Assembly (NCBI GenBank): GCA_963708245.1
Contig: OY970201.1
Span: forward strand, 7,068,001 to 7,132,000
DNA from: CAVYXK01 sp963708245
Lineage (GTDB): Bacteria; Pseudomonadota; Alphaproteobacteria; Acetobacterales; Acetobacteraceae
DNA: 64,000 nucleotides
Reading direction: 5' to 3'
The notes beneath the pieces are model-generated. The model did no database searches. It saw only the letters and a program-made list of their open reading frames with translations, and was not told the DNA's origin. Shown in pieces: positions 36,383 through 45,985 of the stretch. Positions within the stretch are counted from its first letter, which is position 1. Each line of letters begins with the position of its first letter. The translations under genes and the position numbers were made by a program.

Positions 36383-36440
36383 GATCGTGTCCCAGCACGT
36401 GGTGTAGGAGCGGTGCTCCCGAGCAGCGTTGGCTGCGTGA

Positions 36441-36518
36441 TCAGGCTGCCACGGCAGGCAGACCGATCGGGATAGTATCGCTGATTGTGCCGAGTGTTTC
36501 CAGGCTCATGTAGCGACG
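36441..36518 (-). pseudogene. IS256 transposase, C-terminal tail separated by ISNCY
   Basis: Encodes RRYMSLETLGTISDT, IPIGLPAVAA and a stop, the usual end of this IS256 transposase. It is cut off from the rest of the gene (38030 onward) by the nested element; the duplicated codons RRYMSL are present on both sides. Confidence 0.75.
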
Positions 36519-36595
36519 TGTCGGTAGCACACGGTATGTCCGGTTTAGGTAGCGCACGATCTGTCCGGTGATGATGGTTCCTTTTGGGAGCCCGG

Positions 36596-37777
36596 ATGCG
36601 CCGGTCGGAAGCCCTTCAGGGTGTGCGAGTGATCAAGTTCGGGAGCGTGCTGGAGCGGTATGAAGCGAGCGAACTCAACCAGTGCGAAGCGGCGGAGCTG
36701 CTTGGGATCAGCGAGCGGACATTCCGTCGTTGGCAACAGCGCTACGAAGAGTGCGGGGCGGCCGGTCTTCTGGACCGGCGGCTTGGTCGGGCGTCTGGGA
36801 AGCGGGTTCCGGTCGACCGGGAGGAGGAGGTCGAGCGGCTGTATCGTATGCGTTACAGCGGGTTCACGGCGAAGCACTTTCACGAGCACTTGGTGGGCCG
36901 CCACGGTTTCCGCTGGGGCTACACGTGGACCAAGGCGTTCCTGCAATCGAAGGGGCTTCTGGAGCGCGCCGCGCGGCGCGGCGCACACCGGCGCAAGCGG
37001 CCGCGACGGCCGTTGCCTGGAATGATGCTTCATCAGGATGGGTCGCGCCATGAATGGCTGGCGGGGCGGGAGACGCTGGACCTGATAGTGACGATGGACG
37101 ACGCGACGAACGTGATCTACTCGGGGTTTTTGGTAGCGGAGGAAGGCACGGAATCGACGTTCCAGGCTCTGCTGGAGGTGTTTGGCGCGCATGGCCTGCC
37201 GCTGAGCCTCTATACGGATCGGGGCAGCCACTACTTCGTGACGCCGGAGTTTGGCGGCCCGGTTGACCGGAAGCGGCCGACACAGGTTGGGCGGGCGCTG
37301 GCGCATTTGGGCGTGGAGCACATTGCGGCCTACTCACCGCAGGCCCGTGGTCGTTCGGAGCGGCTGTTTCAGACGTTACAGGATCGCCTGGTCAAGGAGC
37401 TGGCGCTGGCTGGGATCACGACGGTTGCGGAGGCCAACCGGTTCATTCGGGATTGCTACCTGCCGGCGCACAACGCGCAGTTTGCGGTGAAGGCGGAGCA
37501 GGAGGGATCGGCTTTCGTCGCCGTTGCTGGTGTCGATCTGCGGGAAATTCTGTGTATCCAGGAGGAGCGCCAGGTGGACCGCGACAACACGGTTTCGTGG
37601 CGACGGATGAAGCTGCAGATACCACCGTCGCCGCTGCGTGCTCATTTCGTGAAGGCACGGGTGAAGGTGCGGCAATATCACGACGGGAGCCACGCGGTGT
37701 TCCACGGCCCGCGCTGCCTGGGACGCTATGACGCGCAGGGGGCGCTGCGGATGGCGGCGTTGGACGCGGCGGCATGA
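36596..37777 (+). CDS. ISNCY-family transposase
   Basis: From ATG at 36596 (GGGAG seven bases upstream) the product has 393 residues. An N-terminal HTH (EAAELLGISERTFRRWQQRY) is followed by an integrase-like catalytic core with D in LHQDGSRHEW, D in YTDRGSHYF and E in GRSERLFQTLQDRL, and by a C-terminal beta-rich domain. It is uninterrupted and inside clear terminal repeats, so the element may still be active. Confidence 0.88.
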   Translation: MRRSEALQGVRVIKFGSVLERYEASELNQCEAAELLGISERTFRRWQQRYEECGAAGLLDRRLGRASGKRVPVDREEEVERLYRMRYSGFTAKHFHEHLVGRHGFRWGYTWTKAFLQSKGLLERAARRGAHRRKRPRRPLPGMMLHQDGSRHEWLAGRETLDLIVTMDDATNVIYSGFLVAEEGTESTFQALLEVFGAHGLPLSLYTDRGSHYFVTPEFGGPVDRKRPTQVGRALAHLGVEHIAAYSPQARGRSERLFQTLQDRLVKELALAGITTVAEANRFIRDCYLPAHNAQFAVKAEQEGSAFVAVAGVDLREILCIQEERQVDRDNTVSWRRMKLQIPPSPLRAHFVKARVKVRQYHDGSHAVFHGPRCLGRYDAQGALRMAALDAAA

Positions 37778-37796
37778 TCGCGCTTGGGTCCGGCTC

Positions 37797-37847
37797 GCCT
37801 GTGGATTTGTTGGGCAACGGAAGAGCGTTGCCCACAACTCCACAGGC
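37797..37847. terminator. Strong hairpin after the ISNCY transposase gene
   Basis: Arms GCCTGTGGATTTGTTGGGCA... (37797-37819) and its near-inverse (37826-37847) enclose a six-base loop, about 20 bases after the stop codon. No U-run follows directly; it may terminate transcription or insulate the gene. Confidence 0.5.
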
Positions 37848-38029
37848 GCATCAGCAAAAGAAGGAAATTGATTTCATGAGTTGAAGAAGACGCGCCCGTC
37901 ACCAGCCAACGGCCCGCCTGACCTGCCGCCAGAACGGCCGCCGTTCTGTCCCTGCCTCTTGGGAACGGACCGGAAACAAGCGGACAACTGATGTGCTACG
38001 TAAACCGGACAACTTAATTAGCTATCGAC

Positions 38030-39215
38030 AGGCTCATGTAGCGACGCTGCACGGCCCACTCGTCGTTTTGTTCGAGCAGGATGGCGCCGACCAAGCGCGC
38101 AATGGCCGCCTCGTTGGGAAAGATGCCGACCACGTCAGTGCGCCGCTTGATCTCGCCATTCAGCCGTTCCAACGGATTGGTGCTGTGGATCTTAGCGCGA
38201 TGCTCTTTGGGAAATGCCATAAAAGCAAGCACATCCGCCTCAGCTTCATCCATCAGGCCGGCGAGCTTCGGCACCCGAGGGCGGAGTTGATCGGCGACCT
38301 CGCGCCATTGTTTGCGTGCGGCCTCAGCGTCGTCCTGAGCGAATGCGGTGCCGATCCAGGCCGAGACGATGCGGCGATGACCTTTACCGGCGTGCGCCAG
38401 GGCGTTGCGCATGAAATGCACCCGGCAGCGCTGCCAGGAGGCGTGCAGCACGCGGGCTACCGCGGCTTTCAGCCCTTCGTGGGCATCGGAGATCACCAGC
38501 TTGACGCCGCGCAGGCCGCGGCGGGCCAGGCTGCGCAGGAACTCGATCCAGAACGTCTCCGCTTCGCTGGGGCCGACTGCGAGGCCGAGCACTTCACGTC
38601 GGCCGTCACTGTTCACGGCAACCGCCACAGTGATGGCAACCGAAACAATGCGCCCCTGCTCGCGCACTTTCACATATGTCGCATCCAGCCAAAGATACGG
38701 CCATTCGCCTTCAATTGGCCGGTTCAGGAACGCCTGCACGCGCTCGTCGATCTCGCCGCAGAGCCGGCTGACTTGGCTCTTGGAGACCCCGGCGCACCCT
38801 CCGCTGCCATTCCAGCGGCTTCGCCGCCGGAACCTTGGGCAGCTCCGCCCATCGCCTGCACCAGATCATCGACGCTGCGTGTCGAGATGCCGTGCACGTA
38901 GGCTTCCTGGATCACTGCGGTCAGCGCCTTCTCGGCGGTGCGGCGGGGTTCAAGGAAGCCGGGGAAGTAGCTGCCTTTGCGTAATCTCGGAATGCGCAGC
39001 TCGACCGTCCCGGCGCGCGTCTCCCAGTCGCGGTCACGGAACCCATTGCGCTGATTGATGCGGTCAGGGCTGCGCTCGCCGTGCGCTGCGCCACACAGCA
39101 CATCAGTCTCCAGCTCCATCAGTCGCTGTGCGGCGAAGCCGATCATCTCGCGCAGCAAGCTGGCGTCAGAACTCTTTTCCAGAAGGCCTTGAAGGGCAAT
39201 CTTGTCGTTGGTCAT
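38030..39215 (-). pseudogene. IS256-family transposase, interrupted and frameshifted
   Basis: The N-terminal part (39215 to about 38850; MTNDKIALQGLLEKSSDASL, RIPRLRKGSYFPGFLEPRR, STRSVDDLVQAMG) and the catalytic part (about 38800 to 38030; VSRLCGEIDERVQAFL, LWLDATYVKV, VISDAHEGLK, NPLERLNGEIKRR) are in different frames. Between them lie about 50 extra bases near 38795-38850 compared with intact relatives. The last 25 codons are displaced to 36441-36518 by the nested element. Confidence 0.85.
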
Positions 39216-39283
39216 CGCGGTGTCCTTGGGTCAGAGTTGCGATTCGCAACCCAATTCTACCCGGGTTCACCGCGGTGGCCGCC

Positions 39284-39351
39284 GCTGTGGATAAGTGGCC
39301 TGCCGGCGCCAAACTCTCGGCGGTCGCTCCGCCAGGCCACTTATCCACAGC
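39284..39351. repeat. 19-bp inverted repeat containing perfect DnaA-box sequences
   Basis: GCTGTGGATAAGTGGCCTG (39284-39302) and its exact inverse (39333-39351) are separated by 30 bases. Each arm contains TTATCCACA or its complement, identical to the consensus DnaA box. It lies at the inner side of the IS256 right end, upstream of the transposase start. Confidence 0.7.
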
Positions 39352-39378
39352 TCCTACACCATCACTTGGGACACGACC

Positions 39379-39421
39379 TTTCGCCGTGCAAGGGTCAACA
39401 TCAAAGGCGCCTGGTATTATA
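39379..39421 (+). repeat. Dispersed repeat, right half
   Basis: Continues the repeat broken at 36382. It begins with the duplicated TTTCGCCG and matches the end of the uninterrupted copy at 46451-46492 with two differences. Confidence 0.75.
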
Positions 39422-40137
39422 TTGCTGTCCACTATTCCTCGGACATAACTAGTATCGAAGATAACGACTCACGCCCAGTGCCAGCCGCAGTCCGTCGTCG
39501 TTCTCTTGACGCATTTCAACTCGCCGCGGGCCCGGACCCTCTCGTCCGGCTGTGGTTTACTAAGAATGGCGCTCGGAGTGCCGCAAACGCCGGAAAGCGA
39601 TCGAGGCAAAGCCTGTCAGCCAACTGCCCCAAGAGACCCGGTTGGCTGCTGAACCCGAAATCTGACGGCATTCGCTGTCTGATGTTCTGCGATGATCAGC
39701 AGATTGGGCTTTGCCTTCGTGGCGCTCGATCTGTTGGTGGATCAACAGGGTGAGTCCCTACTGGCCTTGCAATTTCGCCGAGCACTATGCTGCGCTGACC
39801 AAACCTTTTGAGCAGCTCGGCCTCTCGCCCCATTTCGTAATTTTCAAGAGCAATTACGTCCGCCGACACCGCGCGTTCGGGCCGGGTAATGTAAGGGGAG
39901 ACACCGTGACCATCTTCACCACCCCCATTCGCTCCGCCCCCAACCGCATCTTCTCCGGCAAGAGGTTCTCGCCTGCGCCGGCGTGGGACAGCTCGGCTCG
40001 TCATGATGCTTGCATGTATGACTGAAGCGATATAATAGCCAATTTAATGCCCGTGGTGGACAAGCTTGATGGCCTGAGCCGCGGCGGTCGGCCGGCGCGG
40101 CCCAGCAAAAACGAACGCGGTTTATGGGAGCGAAACG
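39422..40137. other. About 700 bases without a recognisable gene
   Basis: Frames of 60-100 codons exist but none reads like a protein. The last 100 bases should hold the cstA promoter; GGGAG precedes the cstA ATG. Confidence 0.45.
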
Positions 40138-42201
40138 ATGACCCTGCAAGCGAAGGTAGCGTGGGCCGGCCTGGCCGTACTGGGAGCGGTCGCCTTGGCC
40201 GTCGTGGCGTTGAGTCGGGGAGAGCCGGTCAACGCCGCTTGGCTAGTCGTCGCATCTGTCTGCATCTATTTCATCGCCTACCGGTTCTGTGCGCTCTTCA
40301 TCACCGGCAAGGTGTTCGGAATCGATCCCGTCCGGCCGACGCCTGCCCATCGTCACAATGACGGTCTCGATTACGTCCCGACGAACCGTTACGTGCTGTT
40401 CGGTCACCATTTCGCCGCGATCGCCGGCGCCGGACCGCTGGTCGGCCCCGTCCTCGCCGCACAGATGGGCTATCTCCCCGGCACGCTTTGGATCCTTGCC
40501 GGCGCGGTGTTCGCCGGCGGTCCAGGACATGACCGTACTGTTCCTCTCCACAAGGCGCGACGGACGCTCGCTCGGCGATATGATCCGGACCGAGCTTGGT
40601 CCGGTTCCTGGTGCCATCGCCGGGATCGGCGTGCTGCTGATCTGCATCATCATCCTCGCCGTGCTGGCGCTTGTCGTGGTGAAGGCCCTGATGGGCAGCC
40701 CGTGGGACACCTTCGCGGTCTTCTCCACCATCCCAATTGCCCTGCTCATGGGCGTTTACACGCGCTTTATCAGGCCCGGTCGCGTCGGAGAGATGTCGAT
40801 CATCGGAGCACTCCTGCTCGTGGCGGCGTTGATCGGAGGCCGGAGCGTCTCCGAGACGCCCTCACTCGCCGCGTGGTTCAACCTGAGCGGCGAGACGTTG
40901 GCTCTGATCATCATCGGCTACGGTTTCGTCGCCTCGGTGCTTCCGGTGTGGCTCTTGCTCGCACCGCGTGACTACCTCTCGACATTCCTCAAGATCGGCA
41001 CCATCACGCTGCTGGCGATCGGCATTATCATCGTGCGCCCTGACCTGGAGATGGCTGCGGTGACGCGCTTCGTGGACGGCACCGGGCCGGTCTGGGCCGG
41101 AAGCTTGTTCCCGTTCCTCTTCATCACCATCGCCTGCGGCGCGGTGTCCAGCTGGCATGCACTGATCGCGTCCGGTACGACCCCGAAGATGATCGAGAAC
41201 GAAGGCCAGATCCGCTTCATCGGGTATGGCGGGATGTTGATGGAGTCGTTCGTTGCGATTATGGCGCTCATTGCCGCGACTGTGATCCATCCCGGCGTGT
41301 ACTTCGCAATGAACAGCTCGGCCGGGCTGATTGGCACCGACCCGGCGCACGCGGCCCAGGTCATCTCCTCCTGGGGGTTCACCGTCACGCCGGACGTCCT
41401 CACCCGGGTCGCACACGAGGTGGGCGAGACCACGATCCTCTCACGCACTGGTGGTGCGCCGACCCTGGCGGTGGGCATGGCCAGCATCCTGTCCGGCTTC
41501 CTAGGCGGTCCGGCGCTGGCGGGGATCTGGTACCATTTCGCCATTCTGTTCGAGGCGCTGTTCATCCTCACCACGGTCGACGCCGCACCCGCGTCTGTCG
41601 CTTCATGATCCAGGACCTGGTCGGCAACGTGGTGCCCGCGTTCAAGGCGACCGAGTCGTGGACCAACACCATCATCGGGTCCGCCCTTTCCTGTGCCTTC
41701 TGGGGCTACTTCCTTTACCAAGGCGTCATCGATCCGTTGGGAGGGATCTGGACCTTGTGGCCACTGTTTGGCACGGCGAACCAGATGCTGGCGGCAATCG
41801 CCCTGACGCTCTGCACGGTGGTGCTGTTCAAGATGAAGCGCCAGCATTTCGCCTGGGTGACAATCGTGCCCACGACCTGGCTCGTGCTCTGCACCACGAC
41901 CGCGGGGCTCGAGAAGGTGTTCAGCCCGGACACTCAGGTAGGTTTCGTCAGCCACGCCCTGAGATTTGCCGACGCCGCTGCGGGCGGGCACGTGTTGGCC
42001 CCGGCCAAATCCTTACAGGAAATGAGCCGCATCGTCTTCAACGACTATGTCGACGCGACACTGGCCGGCGTGTTCGTCGCAATTGTCGTCGTGATGGTCA
42101 TTTACGGCGTAACCCAGAGCCGCAAGGCACTCTCCAATCCAAAGAGCACGGCGATCGAGATCGGTATCGCGGGTGCGCTGGTGGGAGGCGGAAATGACTG
42201 A
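40138..42201 (+). pseudogene. cstA: Carbon-starvation protein CstA (peptide/pyruvate transporter), two frameshifts
   Basis: Three consecutive frames together give one CstA protein of about 688 residues with many membrane helices: AWLVVASVCIYFIAYRFCAL, NRYVLFGHHFAAIAGAGPLV, GGAPTLAVGMASILSGF, then MIQDLVGNVVPAF. Frame breaks lie at about 40518 (two bases, GC, missing in GGCGCGGTC) and about 41585 (one G missing in GCCGGCACC). CstA takes up peptides or pyruvate during starvation. Both breaks are small G/C losses and may be base-calling errors. The following YbdD-type gene overlaps the 3' end. Confidence 0.88.
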
Positions 42202-42409
42202 GGTCATGGCTACTCGCGCTCGCCTGGTCTGCGAGGTTGTCGTCAAGACCGCCCGTCTCATGGTGGGCATCCCGGACTACCAGACCTATGTCACGCATCG
42301 GCAGACCAATCATCCGGATCAGCCGATCATGACATACGAGGAATTCTTCCGGGAGCGTCAGGCCGCCCGCTATGCATTCCACAAGGGCAGGTTTCGCGGC
42401 TGCTGCTGA
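42194..42409 (+). CDS. YbdD/YjiX-family small protein
   Basis: A 71-residue protein with the full family signature GIPDYQTYVTHRQTNHPDQP and MTYEEFFRERQAARY. It overlaps the cstA end by eight bases and has GGGAGG before its ATG. In other bacteria members are encoded next to CstA or BtsT transporters and are needed with them. The intact state argues that the unit was recently functional. Confidence 0.88.
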   Translation: MTEVMATRARLVCEVVVKTARLMVGIPDYQTYVTHRQTNHPDQPIMTYEEFFRERQAARYAFHKGRFRGCC

Positions 42410-42605
42410 TAGCGGGCGTGACGGTGTCAGGTCCTGCAGGCGGGCGAGTTCGCCACCTCCTCCCTACGGGACCGTCACACGCCAAGGAGCGTCCCTTGCG
42501 GAACTCCAGGCCGGCAAAGGCATTCCACCGCTTGACCTAACCGGGTGGGGCGACTTCCAGGTAGAACGGCAGTCTTGGCGATCGGGCCGCGGTCGCCCCG
42601 ACGCT

Positions 42606-43889
42606 CTAAGCGCTGCCTGGCCACGGCGCTCCCAGCGCGCCGCAGACGGTCGCGTAATAGTCCCGCTCCGGATCGATTGGGCCGACCATCGATAAGGTGA
42701 GTGGACGCTTCAAGAGACTCCTGGCGGCTGCCCTCACATCCTCTAGCGTGACTGCCTCGATCTTACGCCAGTCCGCTACGGGATCCGCCAACATCCCTTC
42801 GGAGAAATGTGTCGCCAGGAAACCAACCAACCCGCCGGGCATCTCCTTCACCGTTGTCAGCCAAACGAGCACCGCGTTCTTGGCCCGGGTGATGTCAAGC
42901 TCGGTAATCACCGCATCCGCGCGGCACAGCAGATCACACGTTACCTCTAGGAACTCATCGACTTTGTCAGCCGTAGTCGCGCCATAGATCGACATGCCGC
43001 CGTAGTCATGTTGGTAATGTGAGCTGGCAGCGACCGAGTAAGCCAGGCCACGCTTCTCACGCAGTTCCCGGAATAGCGGCGACGACAAACCGGCTCCGAG
43101 CGCGATGCATGTCGCAGCATGGGCATAGCGAGCTGGATGGGCCAGCGGCACTGATGGAAATCCAAGGAACACGTGGACCTGCTCGAAGGGCCGTGAGGCG
43201 TCGCCATGGAACCCACCGACCCAGCGCGCCGGCTCCGGCTCAATCCGGCTTTCCCTGACCGGCATGGTAACGAAATGATCGGCAACAATGCCTCGAAATT
43301 CCGTATGCTCGATGTCTCCAGCCCCGACCACCGCCACGTTGCCAGTGTGGTAATGCGCCTCCAGGTAGTCCATGAAATCCCTCGTCCGGGCATTTCGAAC
43401 GAACTCGGGACGGCCGAGGACGGAGCGGCCGAGCGGCTGGTTCGGGTAGGCGGCCATATTGAAGCCGAGTGCCGCCATGTGGCCCGGTGAGTCCTCCATC
43501 TGCTTGATCTCCTGAAGGATCACGTTGCGTTCCATATCAATGTCCGCCTCCGCAAAAACGGAGTTGGTCAGAATGTCCCCCAGAATCGCGAGCGAGTTCG
43601 CGATTGTCGACCTCAACCCGCTCACGTGATAGAAAGTACATGGCTGCGAGGTAGACGCGCCGATACGCGAGCCACACAGCTCCACCTCGCCTGAGATCTG
43701 GGCGGCTGACCGGCTCTTAGTGCCCTTGAACGCCATGTGTTCCAGGAAATGCGCGATGCCGTTATTCGCTTCGGTCTCGTAACGCGTGCCGGCCCTCACG
43801 ACCGCCGCGACGGCCGCGCTGTCGAATCCCGGGAGCCGGGCAGTAATCACCGTAATTCCATTATCGAGCTTGGACTGGTCGATTTGCAT
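42606..43889 (-). CDS. M16-family zinc peptidase (mitochondrial processing peptidase-like)
   Basis: From ATG at 43889, preceded by GAGG, the product has 427 residues. The inverted zinc motif HxxEH is H47-F-L-E50-H51 (AHFLEHMAFKGT), and the downstream metal-binding Glu lies in the following helix. The second half-domain contains REKRGLAYSV. Alphaproteobacterial members are the relatives of mitochondrial processing peptidase. No signal peptide is apparent. It converges with the ybdD-type gene. Confidence 0.9.
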   Translation of the reverse strand: MQIDQSKLDNGITVITARLPGFDSAAVAAVVRAGTRYETEANNGIAHFLEHMAFKGTKSRSAAQISGEVELCGSRIGASTSQPCTFYHVSGLRSTIANSLAILGDILTNSVFAEADIDMERNVILQEIKQMEDSPGHMAALGFNMAAYPNQPLGRSVLGRPEFVRNARTRDFMDYLEAHYHTGNVAVVGAGDIEHTEFRGIVADHFVTMPVRESRIEPEPARWVGGFHGDASRPFEQVHVFLGFPSVPLAHPARYAHAATCIALGAGLSSPLFRELREKRGLAYSVAASSHYQHDYGGMSIYGATTADKVDEFLEVTCDLLCRADAVITELDITRAKNAVLVWLTTVKEMPGGLVGFLATHFSEGMLADPVADWRKIEAVTLEDVRAAARSLLKRPLTLSMVGPIDPERDYYATVCGALGAPWPGSA

Positions 43890-44193
43890 CTGAGCCTCAG
43901 CAGCTTGTGGCGGTTGCGAGCGGCCGGCGGCACGGCACTCCACGGGCCTTGCGTCCAGATACGTTCGCAAAACCGGCCCGCCTCGGGCAGAATATGGGGT
44001 CTGCCGTTCTGTTTGTCTGTGATCTATCTCACTCCAGAAGCTCCTCGCGACCACGTCGCTGCCAACGTGGAAGTTACGCTTGCCGACTTGCAAGACGCGC
44101 CGGTCCTCTTCGACCGAGGCAGACGCCTTGCCGCGACCCACCTCTACGGCCGAGAACGCCTTCCCACTCTGTGGCCGGAGTATCCCGAAATGG

Positions 44194-44234
44194 CACCTCT
44201 CCGCCCCATTGGGGCGCAGAGGGTTGGGGTGAGG
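44194..44234. repeat. Palindromic repeat, variant copy
   Basis: CACCTCTCCGCCCCATTGGG, then GCGCAGAGGGTTGGGGTGAGG: a diverged member of the CACCTCTCCC/GGGAGAGGT family. Confidence 0.5.
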
Positions 44235-44242
44235 TGGAGAAC

Positions 44243-44310
44243 TTACTCCACCGCCGGCTTCACCCGCTCCGCCGTGTGCGCTAGCGCCATCCGTTCGCGT
44301 ACGGTGGCGG
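44243..44310 (-). pseudogene. DUF2283 relic (C-terminal end)
   Basis: On the minus strand it encodes VRERMALAHTAERVKPAVE and a stop. This is almost the same as the end of the complete DUF2283 protein at 46720-46932 (VRERMALSHPAEGVKPAAE). The rest of the gene is gone. Confidence 0.5.
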
Positions 44311-44344
44311 CATGATAACCACGGGAAGCGCCAGCTCCACAGAT

Positions 44345-44400
44345 CACCTCTCCCGCTCTGCGGGAGAGGTCGCCGCGCGTAGCGCGGCGGGTGAGGGTGC
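44345..44400. repeat. Palindromic repeat copy
   Basis: CACCTCTCCCGCTCTGCGGG then AGAGGTCGCCGCGCG and GGGTGAGGGTG; nearly identical to 44742-44799 and 59103-59159. Confidence 0.75.
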
Positions 44401-44499
44401 CGCGGGTGAGGGCGCTGGCCTCGTCCCCCCTAACTGCTGGATGACGGCGAGACGCTCCACGACGTCCTTCTTCGATCGAAGATTCCGCGAGGACATGCC

Positions 44500-44715
44500 A
44501 TGAAGCTGCACTACTATCCCGATACCGATAGCCTCTATATCGAGCCGAAACCGCAACCAGGCGCCGAGGTTCGGGAGGTCGCGGACGGGCTGAGCGTCGA
44601 TTTGGACGAGGCCGGGGAGGTGGTGGGGTGCGACATCGACCACGCATCCCGGCGGCTAGACCTGACAACTTTGGAGACCATCGCCCTGCCGCTAAAGACC
44701 AAACGGGCAGCATGA
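44500..44715 (+). CDS. DUF2283-family protein, candidate antitoxin-like partner
   Basis: A 71-residue protein with the DUF2283 layout: YYPDTDSLYIEPKPQPG, then EVADGLSVDLDEAGEVVGCD and a basic end. GAGGAC stands before the ATG. Its stop overlaps the start of the nucleotidyltransferase-HEPN gene by four bases (ATGA), so the two are made together. DUF2283 proteins are often encoded beside toxin genes, but no activity is known. An antitoxin or accessory role is inferred from coupling only. Confidence 0.8.
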   Translation: MKLHYYPDTDSLYIEPKPQPGAEVREVADGLSVDLDEAGEVVGCDIDHASRRLDLTTLETIALPLKTKRAA

Positions 44716-45599
44716 CGACTCAAAGCGCCAACCCCACAGAACACCTCTCCCGCTCTGCGGGAGAGGTCGGTTCGCGAAGCGAACCGGGTGAGGGTGCCGG
44801 GCGTGAGGGTGCTGCGCCCCGAAAGCCCCCCACCCTCGTCCCCCCCGAACTCCTGGACCTCGTCGTGGCCTACTTCCACCCTCGCCGGGTCATCCTGTTC
44901 GGCTCCCGCGCGCGCGGCGAAGCCGGACCGGACAGCGACATCGACCTTCTCGTCGTCGTGGAAGACGACACGCCGCCCGAGAAGGTCACCTCGCGCGCCG
45001 GCGTCGAATCCCGCCGCGGCTACCACGCCGCCGCCGACATCATTCCCGTCCGCGAGAACACCTTCCGCCGCCTCTGTGGCATCCCCGGCACGCTGCCGCG
45101 CGCGGCCGTGCTGGATGGCGTCACGGTTTACGAGAAGGTTCCCCCTGTCATGAGCGAACCCGATCCCGCCGACCTGCGGAGCAGCGTGCTCGGCTGGCTT
45201 CGGGTGGCGCGCGCTGACATTCAGGTGGCGCGCCTTTGTTTGAGCGCCGCGCCACCCGAGCGGGGCGTTACCGCCTATCACTGCCAACAAGCGGCCGAAA
45301 AGCTGCTGAAGGGCTTCCTCGTCCTGGCCGGCATCGACTTCCGCAAGACGCATGACATGGACGAACTCGGCGCACCGGTGCTTGCGGCCTTTCCGGCGCT
45401 CGCGCCGCTGGTGACACCGGTGCGCGCATGGACCAACTGGGGCGTGGACTATCGGTATCCGGACGCGCCGGATCCGCCGCCCAAACCGTCCGATCAGGAG
45501 CTCGCCGCGGCGCTCGCGCGCCTCCCGCGTTTGGCGGATGCCCTGGAAGCGCAGGCAGCGTCGCCCAATGCACCGCCGCCGACGGCGGACGCGCGCTGA
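44712..45599 (+). CDS. Nucleotidyltransferase-HEPN fusion protein
   Basis: A 295-residue protein. Residues 45-140 are a minimal nucleotidyltransferase with GS at 64-65 and D76/D78 (FGSRARGEAGPDSDIDLLVV). Residues 150-280 form a HEPN domain (YHCQQAAEKLLKGFLV, DFRKTHDMDELG). In most systems these are two genes. The N-terminus (TEHLSRSAGEVGSRSEPGEG) is a translated palindromic repeat (44742-44799), not native sequence. Translation is coupled to the DUF2283 gene, and a separate MntA/HepT pair follows. Confidence 0.82.
   Translation: MTTQSANPTEHLSRSAGEVGSRSEPGEGAGREGAAPRKPPTLVPPELLDLVVAYFHPRRVILFGSRARGEAGPDSDIDLLVVVEDDTPPEKVTSRAGVESRRGYHAAADIIPVRENTFRRLCGIPGTLPRAAVLDGVTVYEKVPPVMSEPDPADLRSSVLGWLRVARADIQVARLCLSAAPPERGVTAYHCQQAAEKLLKGFLVLAGIDFRKTHDMDELGAPVLAAFPALAPLVTPVRAWTNWGVDYRYPDAPDPPPKPSDQELAAALARLPRLADALEAQAASPNAPPPTADAR
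44742..44799. repeat. Palindromic repeat inside the NTase-HEPN gene
   Basis: CACCTCTCCCGCTCTGCGGG with its inverse forms one hairpin, and GGTTCGCGAAGCGAACC a second. It is translated as residues 10-30 of the fusion protein. Confidence 0.8.
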
Positions 45600-45643
45600 A
45601 TACGCCGGGGGGGCGTCGTGGCAAAAGCGATTGCTGGAACTCC

Positions 45644-45985
45644 ATGGTAAGGAACACGAGCATTCGCACGGAGGCAGCGGTGGTGCAGGAGGTTTTCAGG
45701 GATCGCCCGGCATTGGCAGCGCTTTGCCGACGACACCATATCCGGCGCCTCGCTCTGTTCGGCTCGGTTCTGAAGGGCACCGCGCAACCGGACAGTGACG
45801 TCGATCTACTTGTCGAATTCGATCCTGGCGAGGAACCCGGCCTGCTTGGGCTTGCGCGGATCGAGGCTGAACTGAGCGCGCTGATCGGCGGGACGCGCCG
45901 CGTCGATCTGCGGACGGCTGATGACCTCAGCCGATTTTTCCGCGACGAGGTGATCAATTCTGCCCTGGTGCAATATGCCGCCTGA
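45644..45985 (+). CDS. mntA: MntA-type nucleotidyltransferase antitoxin
   Basis: A 113-residue minimal nucleotidyltransferase with GS at 40-41 and the DxD pair D52/D54 (FGSVLKGTAQPDSDVDLLVE). In type VII toxin-antitoxin systems MntA adds AMP to HepT and silences it. The start is not certain; a GTG around 45677 is possible. It overlaps hepT by 11 bases. Confidence 0.85.
   Translation: MVRNTSIRTEAAVVQEVFRDRPALAALCRRHHIRRLALFGSVLKGTAQPDSDVDLLVEFDPGEEPGLLGLARIEAELSALIGGTRRVDLRTADDLSRFFRDEVINSALVQYAA

Larger units (their letters stand above)
36519..38029 (+). mobile_element. ISNCY-type (IS1202-group) element nested in IS256
   Basis: A 17-18 bp direct repeat CAGGCTCATGTAGCGACG (36501-36518 and 38029-38046) flanks the element; long duplications are known for the IS1202 group. 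The ends are inverted: GTCGGTAGC on the left and GTCGATAGC on the right, followed inward by TGTCCGGTTTA(G/C)GTAGC(G/A)CA in both. Confidence 0.75.
36383..39378 (-). mobile_element. IS256-family element interrupted by an ISNCY element
   Basis: The ends are inverted copies G(A/G)TCGTGTCCCA followed inward by GGTGTAGGAGC on both sides. An 8-bp duplication TTTCGCCG flanks the element (36375-36382 and 39379-39386). Without the nested element it would be about 1.47 kb, normal for the family. Its transposase is split and frameshifted. Confidence 0.75.
43890..44499. other. Repeat-rich intergenic region
   Basis: Contains two palindromic-repeat copies (44194-44234, 44345-44400) and a DUF2283 relic. 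No other coding signal was found. Confidence 0.5.

Noticed and set aside
39711..40025. Plus-strand frame of 104 codons before cstA
   Set aside because: No family resemblance, irregular composition and no ribosome site; treated as intergenic.
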